NCBI GenBank assembly: GCA_963978545.1
Contig: OZ021721.1
Coordinates: forward strand, 97,451,918 to 97,515,917
Direction: 5' to 3'
Source: Linyphia triangularis
Lineage: Eukaryota; Arthropoda; Arachnida; Araneae; Linyphiidae
DNA length: 64,000 bases
A model generated the notes under the pieces. The model saw only the letters and a list, made by a program, of their open reading frames with translations, was not told where the DNA came from and made no database searches. Below, piece by piece: positions 1-11,639 of the stretch (position 1 is the stretch's first letter; every line of letters begins with the position of its first letter). Both the position numbers and the translations under genes were made by a program.

Positions 1-339
1 CTTGCAGATAGATAGAAGTTTCCCCGACAATCTTAAACCAATTCAGTAAACTGATTCTCAGTTTACTGAATTTTCATTTCAATACATTTTTTTTTTATAT
101 ATTTTCAAATTGCAGTTTCGAAAAGAACAAAAAAAAATTAAACGTGTAAAAGTGGTTCGAAAATAGCACTTTAACACGGAATTAAATAGATGAAAATTAT
201 TGATCAAATTGGTGACTTTTGTATAATGAATTGTATAAAGGTTGATCAAAAAACAAATTCTGAAAAATTTCTTCTTTTTAAAATTCTGGCGGACTATTGC
301 TACTACAGAAAATTCCCTACGCGAAGCAATGCAATTTTT

Positions 340-610
340 ATAATAGATACAATGTCAGGGACATAAGAAACATGCACTTGCCCTCCTTCTCCTCTGGATT
401 TCGAAAAATAAAGTAACGTGGGAAAAAAAGTGGTAAAATTTACAAGAAAAATATATATATGGATATTAATTCATCAATTTGAACAGAACATTAATGAACA
501 ATTATTAAGTAACATCCAATTAGGAAATCCAATTCCCATCTTCGAAAAATCAAGCATTAAACAAAAACTTTTGTCGCCTTACATCTCCCTGCAAGTAATC
601 ATATAGGCAT
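340..610 (+). repeat. Diverged copy of an interspersed repeat (copies also at 11.4 and 55.9 kb)
   Basis: This stretch shares ordered blocks with 11375-11585 and 55935-56140: a 'gcacttgcaccc'-like start, an 'aattaaaaat'-like block, a spacer of about 100 bases and a 'ggaaatccaatt' block followed by 'gaaaaat'. It is the most diverged of the three copies. No coding potential is evident, and the 62-codon ORF inside it looks fortuitous. The family cannot be named from sequence alone. Confidence 0.3.
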
Positions 611-1609
611 TCATGGATACTATAATTGCATTGTAAAACACAACTGTTATTAAAAACAATTTGTTAATTATTTAATTTTTAAATACTTTTTAACACTTTT
701 CCTAACTAAAAAAGAAAAGATTTTGATTTTTCTTGAAACGTGTGTTAATAGTAAAACTTAATGTTTTTGTAACAATTCAATCCAGGAACCTACTTCTTAA
801 AAGTAGTTACTTCGAGTATATATTTTTATCAAAATTGCTGGATTTAATTTAATGATTTTTTTGTGGTTTTTCACTGATGTTGTATGGTTTTTCAGCAATA
901 ATTTCTGCAAATATTACTCATTTTTTGAACAATAATCGTTTGTTCAAGAAGGAAAGTATACTTGAAAATGCAAGGTTTTTTTTTCCTAAGCGGGATTAAA
1001 AATGAAATGGATTACTTTAGCATTAAACCAAACTATAATATTTATGTGCAAAAATGTAAGTTATTCGCAACTAATTGAACTTCGAATTTAGAGACAAAAT
1101 ACTCTATAAAAAAGCATGCCATAATTTTTATTCCAAAAACCCACCCCCATTTCCCTTACCCACATGTAATGGTTATGATCCTAATTTGAGATTTATTGAT
1201 CCAATTTGAAATATTTTTAAAGGTATTTAGACTAAAAAATCTTAATTTATCTGAAAGACAATTTTTTCCCGGTGTTTCGAATATTAAAGTGGTGAAATCC
1301 AGGATAGGTTGGTTGGATGTTTTTCAAATTTATCAGGCGCAAGGGCAACACAAAGGCCAAACTGCGTCAGAAATCGAGGATAGGAGTGAAAGGATACTCA
1401 CAATTTGCAATACACTGAACCTGGTTGTTTGTATTGGACAATATCGGTCCACAGCTATTTGAGCACGGGGAACATTAAGAATTTTGGATAGTATTATAAT
1501 AAACCTTTCAACACTTTTCAAAGATTATTTTGTTAGAATAAATTCGATATCGCCTTCCAGTTTTCAAGTGGCATGCACTATTTTGGGAATGCATTTTCAA
1601 TATATGAAG
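611..1609. other. AT-rich sequence, nothing recognised
   Basis: About 1 kb of AT-rich DNA with homopolymer runs. The ORF at 1196-1462 has no recognisable domain and no splice context that would make it convincing. I see no repeat with counterparts elsewhere in the window. Confidence 0.3.
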
Positions 1610-1611
1610 TA

Positions 1612-2354
1612 CAAGGTGGTCATAAAGAAACTTTGCCGATATATGGGCCTTTAGCTTCCGTTCCGTTTAACAGATCGAGATGAGATTTCAGGTATAGTTA
1701 TTCAGAGGTATGAGCTCGAGAATCTGTGAATTTCAACAAATGGCGCTCACGGTTATGGTTATAGTTACATACACAACATTTTCAAATGACAACGTCTACT
1801 TTTTCCTGTCGCAAAATGTTCAGCGCATAAGGAAACTCTAGAGAGATGGAACGGTACGTGTATCATAATAAACGGACGCATTATGCACCCCCCCCCCCAA
1901 AAAAAAAAAAGCTCTGCGAACGGCCAACAAAAACTCGATTAAGGCGCACGATGGAAATTTGCATTTGACAGAGGCCAAAGTTCACATGAGTGCCATCACA
2001 GGCAATTTAATCGGTTTTCTAAGCTGAATATTTGGAGAGCGGCCTCCATTGCTCCGATAGTGTTTTTGTTGGCAGTTCGCAGATCTGTATTTTGTGCGTC
2101 CATTTTTTGTGATACACGTACCATTCCAACGCTCTTTAGGGTTTTCGCATGCGGTGATCATTTCTAGATAGGAAAAAATAGGCGTTGATATTCGTAACTA
2201 TAACCGGGGTAATCGTGAGCGCCATTTTGCCGAAATTCACAGAATTCCGACCTTATATCTCTGAATAACTATACCTGAAATCTCATCTCAATCTGTTGAA
2301 CGAGACTGCCTTTAGAGTTCCATATATCGGCAAAGTTTCTTTATGACCATCCTG
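1612..2354. mobile_element. 743-bp foldback (long inverted repeat) DNA element flanked by TA
   Basis: The two halves are near reverse complements. The left arm begins CAAGGTGGTCATAAAGAAAC; the right arm read on the minus strand begins CAGGATGGTCATAAAGAAAC, and both continue through 'gagatgagatttcaggtata' and 'gtacgtgtatca' blocks. Arms are roughly 340 bases with a short asymmetric centre holding a C10 and A11 run. TA flanks both ends (1610-1611 and 2355-2356), the duplication expected for Tc1/mariner-type elements. No transposase is encoded, so it would be non-autonomous. A related copy is at 45509-45980. The TA duplication is only two bases, so the superfamily is an inference. Confidence 0.7.
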
Positions 2355-2681
2355 TACATAACATCACTTATGGAGTTCTACTTGACATTAATTGCAATAA
2401 CTTTGTAAAATGGGGGTCAATTTTCGTATACAAAATTTTGTTGTTTTGAAATTTTGTATAAAACCTTTAACTCATATGATGTATACATTACATACTTTAT
2501 GTAAATGACGTTTAATGTGTATGTCATGGTTTTTGAGGCGTTGTCTTACGTACCACAAATACAAGTATACCATTGACTGTAACACATCAAAGTTATCTAA
2601 TGTCAGTGAAGATACCAATGATTAGATTATTTTAATGCTCCTGTCAAAAAGGATATACTTACTCCAATTCAAAATTGCCGA

Positions 2682-3130
2682 CCGTCAACTGAGGCTGCAT
2701 TGTGATCACAATTTTATAATACTAATGATGAGTTTAATTATTTGTACTTTTTCCATTCAATTTGTTTTGAAACATCCGTCAGTAGGGATTTTTAAAAGAA
2801 GGGATGAAATTTCAGAAATTTGCCGACAACCAGCCTTTCTAAAAACTTATGGTAATATTTATATGGTAATATTTGCGTTCGCAGTCCATCATTGTAGGCG
2901 GAAAAAAAGACACCGACTCCCCTATACTGCCGATTCGTCAAACTCAGGTCACGCTGCATTCAGATATTTTTAATATTTTTGTTCCATTTTTTTCCACCCC
3001 ATTTAATTCGATTTTATTGTGGATCGACTTTAGAAAAAGAAATATCTCGATAAAAATTTTGAAAATTTGCCGACTGTCCAACTTTCCAAAACTTTGGGGG
3101 GGCGAGTCGCCCCCTACGCCCCCCATTCCC
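2682..3130 (+). repeat. Two diverged direct repeats of about 170 bp
   Basis: Two blocks (about 2682-2850 and 2930-3100) share an ordered series of motifs: 'gccgac/gccgat', 'gtcaa(a)ctgagg/ctcagg', 'gctgcatt', 'ccattcaattt/cccatttaattc' and 'aaatttgccgac'. The second ends in a GC-rich tail. Overlapping ORFs at 2635-3271 occur on both strands and look like by-products. This is probably an old duplicated repeat. Confidence 0.35.
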
Positions 3131-3271
3131 GTCGTCCCTGGTTGTAACAGTCTCATTTCAATATTTGGGCTGCTTGTTGAGAGGTTTCCTTTACTCAAAG
3201 TACATATGAAGGGTATTTTCCTTTTGAAGGACATTCTTATAGGCATCACCTCCCCCCTTTCCCTCATTTGA

Positions 3272-5032
3272 TTTGTACTACTCTAAGTGTACTGAATTGT
3301 ATACTTTAAATTTAGTTTTTAAATAAAAGGTGCCGGTTTAGTTTTCAAATACGAATGTCAGTTTAGTTTTTAAATGTGTGAATCACTCAAGAATGAAACA
3401 AATGTTTTCAGACTTTTAGTAATCACCCAATATACTTGATAATATAAGTACATTCAGTGTAGTTCTAAGTAAACTGTTTAAACAGTGTGATCTCAAGTAA
3501 AGTCTCATCTTTTCTTCAATATAAACAAAACAAACAAATATATATAGTTTGTCAACTCTTTGTCATTACCATGGCTGAAATTCACAATTTCCAGAATTAT
3601 TTTCAGGAATCGGCCCAATTAAACATACTATTCTCGAATAAACTTACAAAAGACATCTACTCAAGTTGAAAAAAACTGACCTAAATTCCTGCAATCTTTC
3701 TGGTCTAAGCCTGGATAAACGTTTGGGCACAAGCAGAACAAATTCTGGTAATTCCTATGATTTTCAAAGTAATTTTTTGCAATGTTCCCTTGTTCAATGC
3801 TGACAATTTTATCATTTTTTTTTTCTTCTACGTGCCTGATGTAACACTATGACCAAAAAAATTCTGACTTCTAGGCATCATTGGACTTTGGATGTAAAAG
3901 GCAAGAAAATATACACTTGCCATTTTTGTTTTGTGGTGGAATCAACTTTCAACTGTGCAAATTCTGGTATATCTCAAAGAAAAGATTTCGGCTGTTCTAA
4001 TTTAAAACATAGTATCTCAAGATCACACAATTTTACAGGAATGAGCAAAACCTTTTTTTTTACTTGTTATATCGAAACGTCTACAAATATAAAAAATTAT
4101 TACTGGCCTGATGTATATTGCTGTTGCCCGTTACTTCAATAAAAGCTTGGAAAAATGTTTTTTTCCACTTGTAAAGTACTTTAATGTTATGATCAAACTT
4201 ATTTCACTATATTGATTTGTTTCTAAAATAATAACCAAATTTGTGATAGATATTAAGTATTAAATTTATAGATGCTCATTTCCTTCAATAGTTTTGTTAG
4301 TTAAAATCTAACCTTTTACAATAAATTTTATAATTGGAAAAATGCATGTAAATACTTATTATTGATACATTCCAAAAACAAATTTAGCTTACCAATTTTA
4401 TTTTATTAGGATAAAACTTGCCAATAAAATAGGAAAAAAAATATGGTTAACTTGCACCCATCAAACAGGAAACTACTTGTCAATAGTAGTTACTTATTTT
4501 TTAAATCGGAGGTTACAAAACTCCAAAGTAGGAAATCCAATTCTAATCCCATCACATGCCAGAAAATTGTTCTACTTCTGAGACATAGGTTTGGCTTTTC
4601 TTTAAATTTATTCCTCTAGTGCATGACTTTTTCCTTTATGATACAACTAGCAGTCATGTAACTGGTGTTTATTTAAAAAATTATACTAATAAAAATATTT
4701 TTTTAGGTGTAAACAATCTTAGTATGACTAATATAATTGATTACAATTTCAAACTGCAATAAAATATATTATTACTTGAATTTTACTCCCAAATTGTCTA
4801 GAATATATGCTACACTATTCACTAGATTATTAATCTACTTTATTTTATTTTGAACATGTTTTAATACAAGGAATAAAAACAAGAAAGGGGGAAAAATGTG
4901 TTTAATGATTTTGACAGTTTCAAATATAAAATAATGTGAGCTCCTCATCAAAGCACTTCCTAAAGGTAATATGTTTCAGAAACACAATTCAATTTAGCCT
5001 TAAAACTGGTATATGATTTTTTTTTTCTTTCA
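3272..5032. other. AT-rich stretch without recognised genes
   Basis: No ORF here has recognisable domains. The 97-codon ORF at 3849-4142 has a few Cys and His residues but no regular zinc-finger spacing, and no convincing exon boundaries. Sequence may be intronic or upstream of the terminal exon at 6097, but no other exon of that gene could be found. Confidence 0.25.
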
Positions 5033-5130
5033 TCTATTTACTTTTGTGAGCCAAGGCCTTCCTCAGAATCTTCTTCCATTCTGTTCTATTCCCCAGGGTG
5101 TTCCAGTTGGCGACTCTTAGATTAATGTCC
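5033..5130 (-). pseudogene. LINE reverse-transcriptase ORF C-terminal fragment
   Basis: Read on the minus strand this gives a peptide ending in ...NWNTLGNRTEWKKILRKALA followed by a few residues and a stop. That 'Asp/Asn-Arg-x-x-Trp-x-x-Ile/Leu' ending is typical of the C-terminus of LINE-type (R1/RTE/CR1-like) polyproteins, where it follows the reverse-transcriptase domain. The rest of the ORF is not seen upstream, so this is a fragment. The clade cannot be decided from 30 residues. Confidence 0.35.
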
Positions 5131-5810
5131 TTATGAATACAAACAGCTCACTTTAATCTGGTTGAGAGCTACAATTTATTGCAGTAGATTGTATCTGTTG
5201 TCTTAATAAACATTAAATTGTCGAACTCCTAACCTTAAGATACAAATTTTCTCATCAAAACTGTTACTTGGGCAGAGATTACCTAATAGAGATCACCTAA
5301 TAATCATTTTCTGTATTGCAAAAGAACAGGTAGTTGGTCATCAGTGGGTTAACGGTTATCTATTTATAGCTTATAGGCTAAGGAGGAACAAGTATGTTGA
5401 ATATCCAGCTTATTCTTTTGAGAATGGGGAGGGGGAAGCAGAAATAAAAACTGGTTGGAGGTTAAAAAATCGCATGCGTTTTTATCTTGTGAATAAATCC
5501 TACAGTAATTAGTGGAACAAGTTATTTTATGATTAATTTGAAAAGTTTTTTCATTCATTTATTAAAGTTTACCAAATTCTATTTGTAAACAAACATTAAG
5601 TAAATGATCTTTATGTAACTCATTAAAAAAAAAAAACATGTATTAATCTAATGTATATAATAAAATTCATACGCAGCATTCTAAATAAGTATAATTTACT
5701 ATATAAACTGAGGTTTTAAACTGTAGTATACTTAAATTACTTTTTTATTTGCATGAAGAATTTTATGTGTTGATTGTTTTTATTTATTTATTTTTTTAAT
5801 GAAAATTTAA

Positions 5811-5884
5811 CCCCTTGCTTGTGGAATATATTTGAAAACGCATTTGTGTTGCCCAAACTGTGTTTGGGCGTCACAGGCAAGGGG
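5811..5884. mobile_element. 74-bp piggyBac-like MITE flanked by TTAA
   Basis: Termini are CCCCTTGCTTGTGG on the left and CACAGGCAAGGGG on the right, which are inverted repeats of each other. Both ends abut TTAA (5807-5810 and 5885-5888), the target site of piggyBac transposons, whose termini also start with C-rich CCCT/CCCC. A second hairpin (GCCCAAAC...GTTTGGGC) lies inside. It codes for nothing and would depend on an outside transposase. Confidence 0.6.
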
Positions 5885-6096
5885 TTAAAAATGGATTTTA
5901 TTTAACCTTTTGCTTTGGAAAAATGTAAAATTTAGCAAAAAATTTTGCAAAAAATTTTATAATTTGTAAAAGAGGTAAAGTTAACTTTATATTTTGTTAC
6001 ATCTAAACTGCATGTTGTAATTTATAACATGAATACATTGTATAATGCAGTTTTTAGTGAATTACAAAGTTACTTAAATGTAAACTTATGCTCTAG

Positions 6097-6221
6097 GTAA
6101 AAATGTAGAAAATTTGCTTCAGAGGATGTTTGAGAATGAATTAGAAGTAGATGATATTGGTCCTGAGGATATTGAAAATTTTGAAGAAGAGACAAAGACT
6201 ATATCTTTAAAAGCTTTATAG
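6097..6221 (+). CDS. Probable terminal coding exon of an unidentified gene
   Basis: An acceptor-like 'ttatgctctag' precedes an open frame that supplies two bases of a split codon, then 40 codons, then TAG. The peptide is acidic and starts KNVENLLQRMFENELEVDD; it ends ETKTISLKAL. A 3' untranslated region of about 280 bases follows, with AATAAA at 6496 and a T/G-rich stretch after it, which is what a real last exon should look like. I do not recognise the protein. Upstream exons were not found and may lie before the window; the preceding exon must end in phase 1. It is too short for a domain assignment, so it could also be chance. Confidence 0.38.
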
Positions 6222-6495
6222 AGCATCATTTATGCAAAAAATATTTTTGATGTTTTTAAAATAATTAAAATTTAATATATTACGAGACTGTTGTTGAAGA
6301 CTTTAATATAGAGTTATTTTATATGTATTTACATTCTGTGATCATGCCGAACTTTTTTAATGGAATCTAGTGGTGTATTAAACACTTAAATTTATTGTTT
6401 ACAAATATATTTATTTTCTACTTTTGAATATAAGATTTTTTTATCTTTCAGCAACCTAATAACCCTTTTGTAAATAGCTAGTTGTAAATATATTC

Positions 6496-6501
6496 AATAA
6501 A
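6496..6501 (+). terminator. Polyadenylation signal AATAAA
   Basis: Canonical AATAAA about 275 bases after the stop codon of the exon at 6097-6221, followed within 30 bases by a T/G-rich stretch (ttcgttctttgtta). Fits the 3' end of that plus-strand gene. Confidence 0.4.
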
Positions 6502-6525
6502 GGTTTATTATTCGTTCTTTGTTAG

Positions 6526-8353
6526 TAATTTATGATGTAATCACAAGTACTTACAGAGCTTCACATAACTATTGGTCCATGCTTTTTCTTCATTTAAAAC
6601 TGAAACGGTATTGTAAGAAGACCTATTGCTAGAAAGACAAGAGTATACAATGTGGCATGTTTTGCATTATTTGTGTCAGTAACCAAAACACATTACTTGT
6701 ATTATCTATTGGATATGTTATAAAGTATAGCTTCCATTGCAGGATTAAATTCAAAGACTCCATGGTTTAAAATTGTTCACAAAATGTGGCTAATTTGGAT
6801 TAAAAAAATAGAGATAAAAAATGCTACAATTTTCTGGGGGTTTTTCCTCTTCAGATTCTTAAAACCAAGCATTTCTAGAGCATGTATTATTTTTCATCAT
6901 CGTGTCATGTATCATATTTTTCGTCAAGATCATGTACAATGAAGAGAAAAAGTTGTTATCCTAATAGATTTAATTCCTACTAGTGTATATGCTGTACTTA
7001 CTAGAGGATGACACATGCACAATAATTAATGCAGAATAGAATATCATTTAACATCATACTTTGATTAATATGTTTACTGCCATACAAGTATACTGGCAGT
7101 TGGCACAAGCAGCAAAAATATTATTTCATACGTCAAATATGAGCATACTCGTGAATTTACTGATTACCTAAAGTATTTTTTATATCTAATATCTATAGGG
7201 TAATGTGGGGTAAAATGGGTAGTCAAAATATATTGTTTAGAAGTTTCTAATATAGTCATAGTTTTCAAAATTGTACATGCTAGTTTGATGCCTAAACTTT
7301 ATTTCCCCACTTTATTTTTGTTTCAATAATTTGTTTTATATGAGTGTCAACAGTAAAAACACTTGTGTACAGCTACATCCCATATGTTGTCTACATCAAA
7401 CGTCTGTCTACAGAAATTTTATAAAATGGTATGTAACCATAGGCATTGGAAAAAGTTTGCTTATACCTCTTCAAAATTATAGTTTTTTGTTTTCAAACTT
7501 GAAGCAAAAAAATCTTTCAACAAATTTTTTTTTTGCATCTGTGAAATAAAAGCTGTAGTTCATAAATTTAAACAGATAAATTTTTCTTTACGAATTACTT
7601 TAGAACTGAAGATACTGCAAGTTTATGATATGAATGTATAATTTTTACTATCCAAAGTTCTGATTTCTCATTAAAAAAGCCCCTATTTTTTAATATGTCA
7701 TTGATCGTTTTTGAGGCAATTGAACTGAAGTTGAAACAAGCAAGTGAATGTTTTCTTTTTTTAATTTGAACTCGTTGTTTTAAATAAAAGTAAGTTTTTT
7801 TCAATGTTTTAGGCAGAAGTATTTGGATATCAACTATCTAAATGAGCCTGAATTGGAATTTTTAGTGCAAACTTAATGAATTTTTAGTTTATGCAGCCAC
7901 AAATCATTTTGGAAGAAAACCAATAAGTAAGTAGATAACCAGGTTATAACATACCGAGTTTGTGATCGTAGTCAATATAAATAATATTGTATCATGATAA
8001 ATGTAATTGTTGCCAATATAAAGCATTCATCGACATCTTAGCCTATTTTAGCTTCGCCTTTTAATTGAAATTTTCCCTTCAAAGTCTTACACTCGTGTCC
8101 AAATTTATCATTACATACCCAAAATAATTATAGTCAATGAAATACTCAATGTTTTCCATGTTGCAGGGAGTGTGTGAAAAGTAAACCTAATTAGAACTAT
8201 CCAATTAAAAGTAATCAAACTGCAATTTTATATGCAAATTTTAGCTTACGTCATCCGACGTTGAATCAAGCGCTTTGTGCAAAGTGAATATCTGAGTGAA
8301 TTTCTGCAATACAGAGTTTGATTTCAGTGTGTATGGACTTAAATCGTTTTGTT
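6526..8353. other. AT-rich sequence, nothing recognised
   Basis: Intergenic-looking sequence after the proposed polyadenylation site. ORFs at 7331-7549 and 7595-7804 are low in information and carry no motifs. Confidence 0.25.
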
Positions 8354-8458
8354 ATGGCTTCGAAGTCTCATTTGGAAGAATCTGAAGTGGTGATTTTCAT
8401 CGGCCGTTTAGAAGCAGGGCAGCCAATCACGGAAGCAGCCAGAAGTCTGAAGTCCAAG
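8354..8458 (+). pseudogene. Tc1/mariner-like transposase N-terminal fragment
   Basis: The frame from the ATG at 8354 reads MASKSHLEESEVVIFIGRLE then AGQPITEAARSLK. The 'GRLEAGQ..TEAAR.L' segment is the first helix-turn-helix of Tc1-type transposases, which binds the terminal repeats. After about 35 codons the similarity stops abruptly in an AT-rich stretch, so only the DNA-binding head is left and no DDE residues are present. A fragment from the central part of a Tc1-type transposase lies at 24.6-25.0 kb; they may or may not be the same family. Confidence 0.45.
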
Positions 8459-8559
8459 AGTCTTTTTTTATTATTATTTACTTCTATATTTTATTCATTC
8501 AAATTAAACAATCTCAAATTAATTATTATTAATGCTATTAAGTGAAAACAATTTATGTC

Positions 8560-9483
8560 ATTTAATTAATTGCTCTTTTTCGTACCTACTCACCAAATTT
8601 CAAGGTTTATGGAAAATAGATTCTAAAAGCACTGGGCTAGAAGATTGTAACATAGCGGGTAAAGGGAATAATCCTTACTCTTCCTCATAAAACAAAAGCG
8701 ACCGCAAAAAATTCCGAAGAATACATAGATAAATATCTCCTCTTACTCGTTAGTGTACGTAGTTTTATGATCAAGAGCGCTTTAAGAAAACACAAGCAAC
8801 GATAAAGCTGAAAACAAAATTTTCAAAGGTTTTTTCTAGGCCCTTTTATATAGCCATAATTATGCTTTTTTTGTGTGTGTGTGTGCTTATTACACATACT
8901 TGGCATACAACTACCTCAATAGTACCTTAAATTAAAACAGATTTCTACTTAAACTACGTTTATTTAACATTTGAGTATATTAGGAATTCGGTTAAGAAAA
9001 GGGACCATTTTTGTAAAGGGACCATTTCTCGCTGTAATGAAAACTACCGATTCCCGTAATAGTTTATTTATAAGTAGTAAAAAGTTTAGAAATTGTTTTT
9101 ATTGAAATTTTATAGTGTTCTGGTATGAGCATTTAATAGGAGTTTTATCTACCAGTCGAAAAGTTAACAGAATATTTATTTGTATATAAGTTACTTAAAT
9201 CGATTCGCTTCTGAATGTACAGCGAAACTACTAATGGTCGCGTGATGTCCGTCGTAATAAGATGGCAATAGTTGCAACCGATAAAACATCGGTAATAGCG
9301 CGTTTACAAAATGACTTCAGTGCTTACTACATGAAAATTTGATAACAAAAAAAAGGCACAAAAAAAAAAATGTGACCTGTATAGCATCGTTGCTATGCTT
9401 TTTACTTTTAATATTTTTGCGCAAGGTCTAATATAAATTGTCCAATTTAGAATAGATCGAATTTCTACCATTAGACGACATGC
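8560..9483. other. No feature recognised
   Basis: AT-rich with a (GT)n-like run near 8872-8885. A moderately CpG-containing patch at about 9225-9320 has no clear exon. Nothing repeats elsewhere in the window. Confidence 0.2.
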
Positions 9484-9736
9484 TAGAGCGTAGCCAGAGA
9501 TTTTTTTTTTCAGGAGGGGATAAGAAATTATAACTCAACAAATCAATAATATTTTTATTATTAATGCCAAATATGTTGTTGCATGTATTTTTTCCTACGT
9601 ATGTTTAGAAATTTAAAAACATTTTAAATAAATTTACCCTTTCAAACAAAACATTCTTTGGTTTTTGCGTTCTAATAGCAAACTGAAAAATTTCGGAAGG
9701 TGTATCCCCATATCTCTCCCCCTGGCTATGCGCCTG
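9484..9736. mobile_element. MITE with 'gcgtagccag' termini
   Basis: The left end reads GCGTAGCCAGAGATTTTT with a following 'caggagggg', the right end 'ctccccctggctatgcgc', giving short inverted termini around a C/G-rich border. The interior ('aaatttaaaaacattttaaa', 'gttctaatagcaaactgaaaaatttcgg') recurs at 18569-18695, and the 'gcatagccagggg' end recurs at 38918. No ORF. Target duplication not resolved. Confidence 0.45.
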
Positions 9737-9959
9737 ACAACATGGGTTGAGAAGTGGTATTAATTTTGCTAAGTCAATTCACTACGATACCAATACATTG
9801 CGAATTTAAATAACAAACTCTCATAAAATGGAGGAGTAAAAATAATTGCGTTTCATTTCCATGATAAAAACTTTAGTTTATTAATTAAAGGAATGATAAT
9901 TAGATTCGTTAATTCGGCTATTTTTTTCATTGGTTTGTACGGTGACGACCTATTCTTGT

Positions 9960-10067
9960 ATGCAATAACCAGGCCGTGATCTACAGCTTAACGTGGATTC
10001 CAAACCATAACGATCGTTATACCCAGTATTCGAACCTTGCACGCAGCCAGATGGCTACACAGTCACC
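9960..10067 (-). repeat. Diverged SINE family 2 fragment
   Basis: On the minus strand this carries the body of the second tRNA-derived SINE seen at 54472-54655: the 'taacgtggattcc' block preceded by a 'cgaacc'-type B-box remnant and 'aaccaggc..gatctacag'. It has diverged strongly and its ends are not clear. A 3 x 113-bp tandem array starts at its right edge. Confidence 0.35.
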
Positions 10068-10406
10068 AGGTAGGGAAGCCCTATTTGGAAATGGAAAAAA
10101 TTATATATCCAATGATGAATTGAAAACAATATATATCAATTATTGGTAATCTATATGTATAAAAAAAGAGTTTCCATGCGAGGTAGGGAAGCCCTATTTG
10201 GAAATAGAAAAAATTATATATCCAATGATGAATTGAAAACAATATATATCAATTATTGGTAATCTATATGTATAAAAAAAGAGTTTCCATGCGAGGTAGG
10301 GAAGCCCTATTTGGAAATAGAAAAAATTATATATCCAATGATGAATTGAAAACAATATATATCAATTATTGGTAATCTATATGTATAAAAAAAGAGTTTC
10401 CATACG
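10068..10406 (+). repeat. Three tandem 113-bp repeats
   Basis: Units start at 10068, 10181 and 10294, each beginning 'aggtagggaagccctatttg' and ending 'gagtttccat(g/a)cg'. The three are nearly identical (one visible g/a difference near the start and one at the end), so the expansion is recent. No ORF and no promoter-like signal. Confidence 0.9.
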
Positions 10407-11374
10407 TGTGTATATTTTTATAGGAAGCTACAGATTAATTCCCGAAATATTTTCTAATATATATGATGCATTGGACTACATACATTAAACTAATCCCGAA
10501 CTTCTTAATAAAAACAATGGGAAATGACAGGTTTTTTAACAACTTTTCCCATATTTATGTAGATGGGTAAAAATATATCCCTCTTCCTTTTTCATTCCTT
10601 AAGAGGTTTAATAATAACTTGAGATCTTCCAAATCAATTTGTACACGTTATTTTTTTCCCCCAATATGCATTTTGACTAATCCTGATTAACGGGATCACA
10701 ATTTCATTCCGATGTTTTATAAGTAAGGTGATAAAATGGGGGTACGAGATAAAGGGGTGTGAGTGTGATCATAAATTGAGATCTACTGAACTAATTTAAA
10801 GCCACTTTTTTTCCAATAGGTTTCTTCACTAATCCGGATTATCGGGAACGCAATTTCATTCCGAGGTTTTATTGTCAAGGTAGTGAAATTGAGAATAGGG
10901 AGTTCAGGAGTCATGGTCTTAACTTGCATATTTATGAACTAATTTGAGCTGGGTTTGCACCGGACCGCAGCTGGTCAATGCCGGGTACTTTAGCTACTCT
11001 TTGAACGCAACTGTAACACTTGATATTTAAAACGAGATTTCTGCTACTTTGCTATATGACGAATAATTTATTTTCAAGAATATTTGTATTATGTAAGAAA
11101 CTGAATATACAGTGGTGGCTCGTAGGTATTAAAAGTGATGGGGCCCAAAGTAACAAATGCATGTCATGGGGGGAAAAACATGCAAATATCAAATTACATG
11201 AATTTTATGTGATATTGTAAATGTTACTCAAATATGTATGCATACAAAACTACTAGATAAAGATAAATTAAACAATGAAATTATTTAAATAAATCTTAAT
11301 TAAGTAAATATTTCAATAACAGGAATTATTTTAACAAAAACGCCGTTTCGTTTGAACATGGACGACACCAAGAA
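10407..11374. other. No gene recognised; two weakly similar blocks
   Basis: Segments at about 10668-10760 and 10820-10890 share 'gactaatcc(t/g)gattan(c/t)ggga' and 'caatttcattccga(t/g)gtttta', so there is an old internal duplication. Nothing coding is evident. Confidence 0.25.
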
Positions 11375-11585
11375 GGGAACAAAGGGTGCATTTACACCCT
11401 TAGCTTTTGAAAATTAAAAATGAAGTGAAGAATTCCTAGGAAAAAAGTAAAGTGGCTTCAAATTATTCATTTGAACATAAAATTAAGGTATATCTATTTA
11501 TTAATAATTCAGTAAGAAATCCAATACTTATTCCTGGTTTGAATCTTTAGCCCCCTTGCACTCTTTTGTTTGCGATCTGCACCCA
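11375..11585 (+). repeat. Copy of interspersed repeat also at 55.9 kb
   Basis: Ordered similarity to 55935-56140: 'aaagggtgca(t/c)tt(a/g)caccc', 'aaattaaaaat', 'ttattcatttga', 'aaatccaat(t)acta/actta' and 'ttgcactct'. Non-coding. Both copies lie in the same orientation. Confidence 0.45.
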
Positions 11586-11639
11586 TTTACAAATAATATA
11601 AGTCACTGTTTATGCGTTTGAGGGTTTGAATTTTTTATT

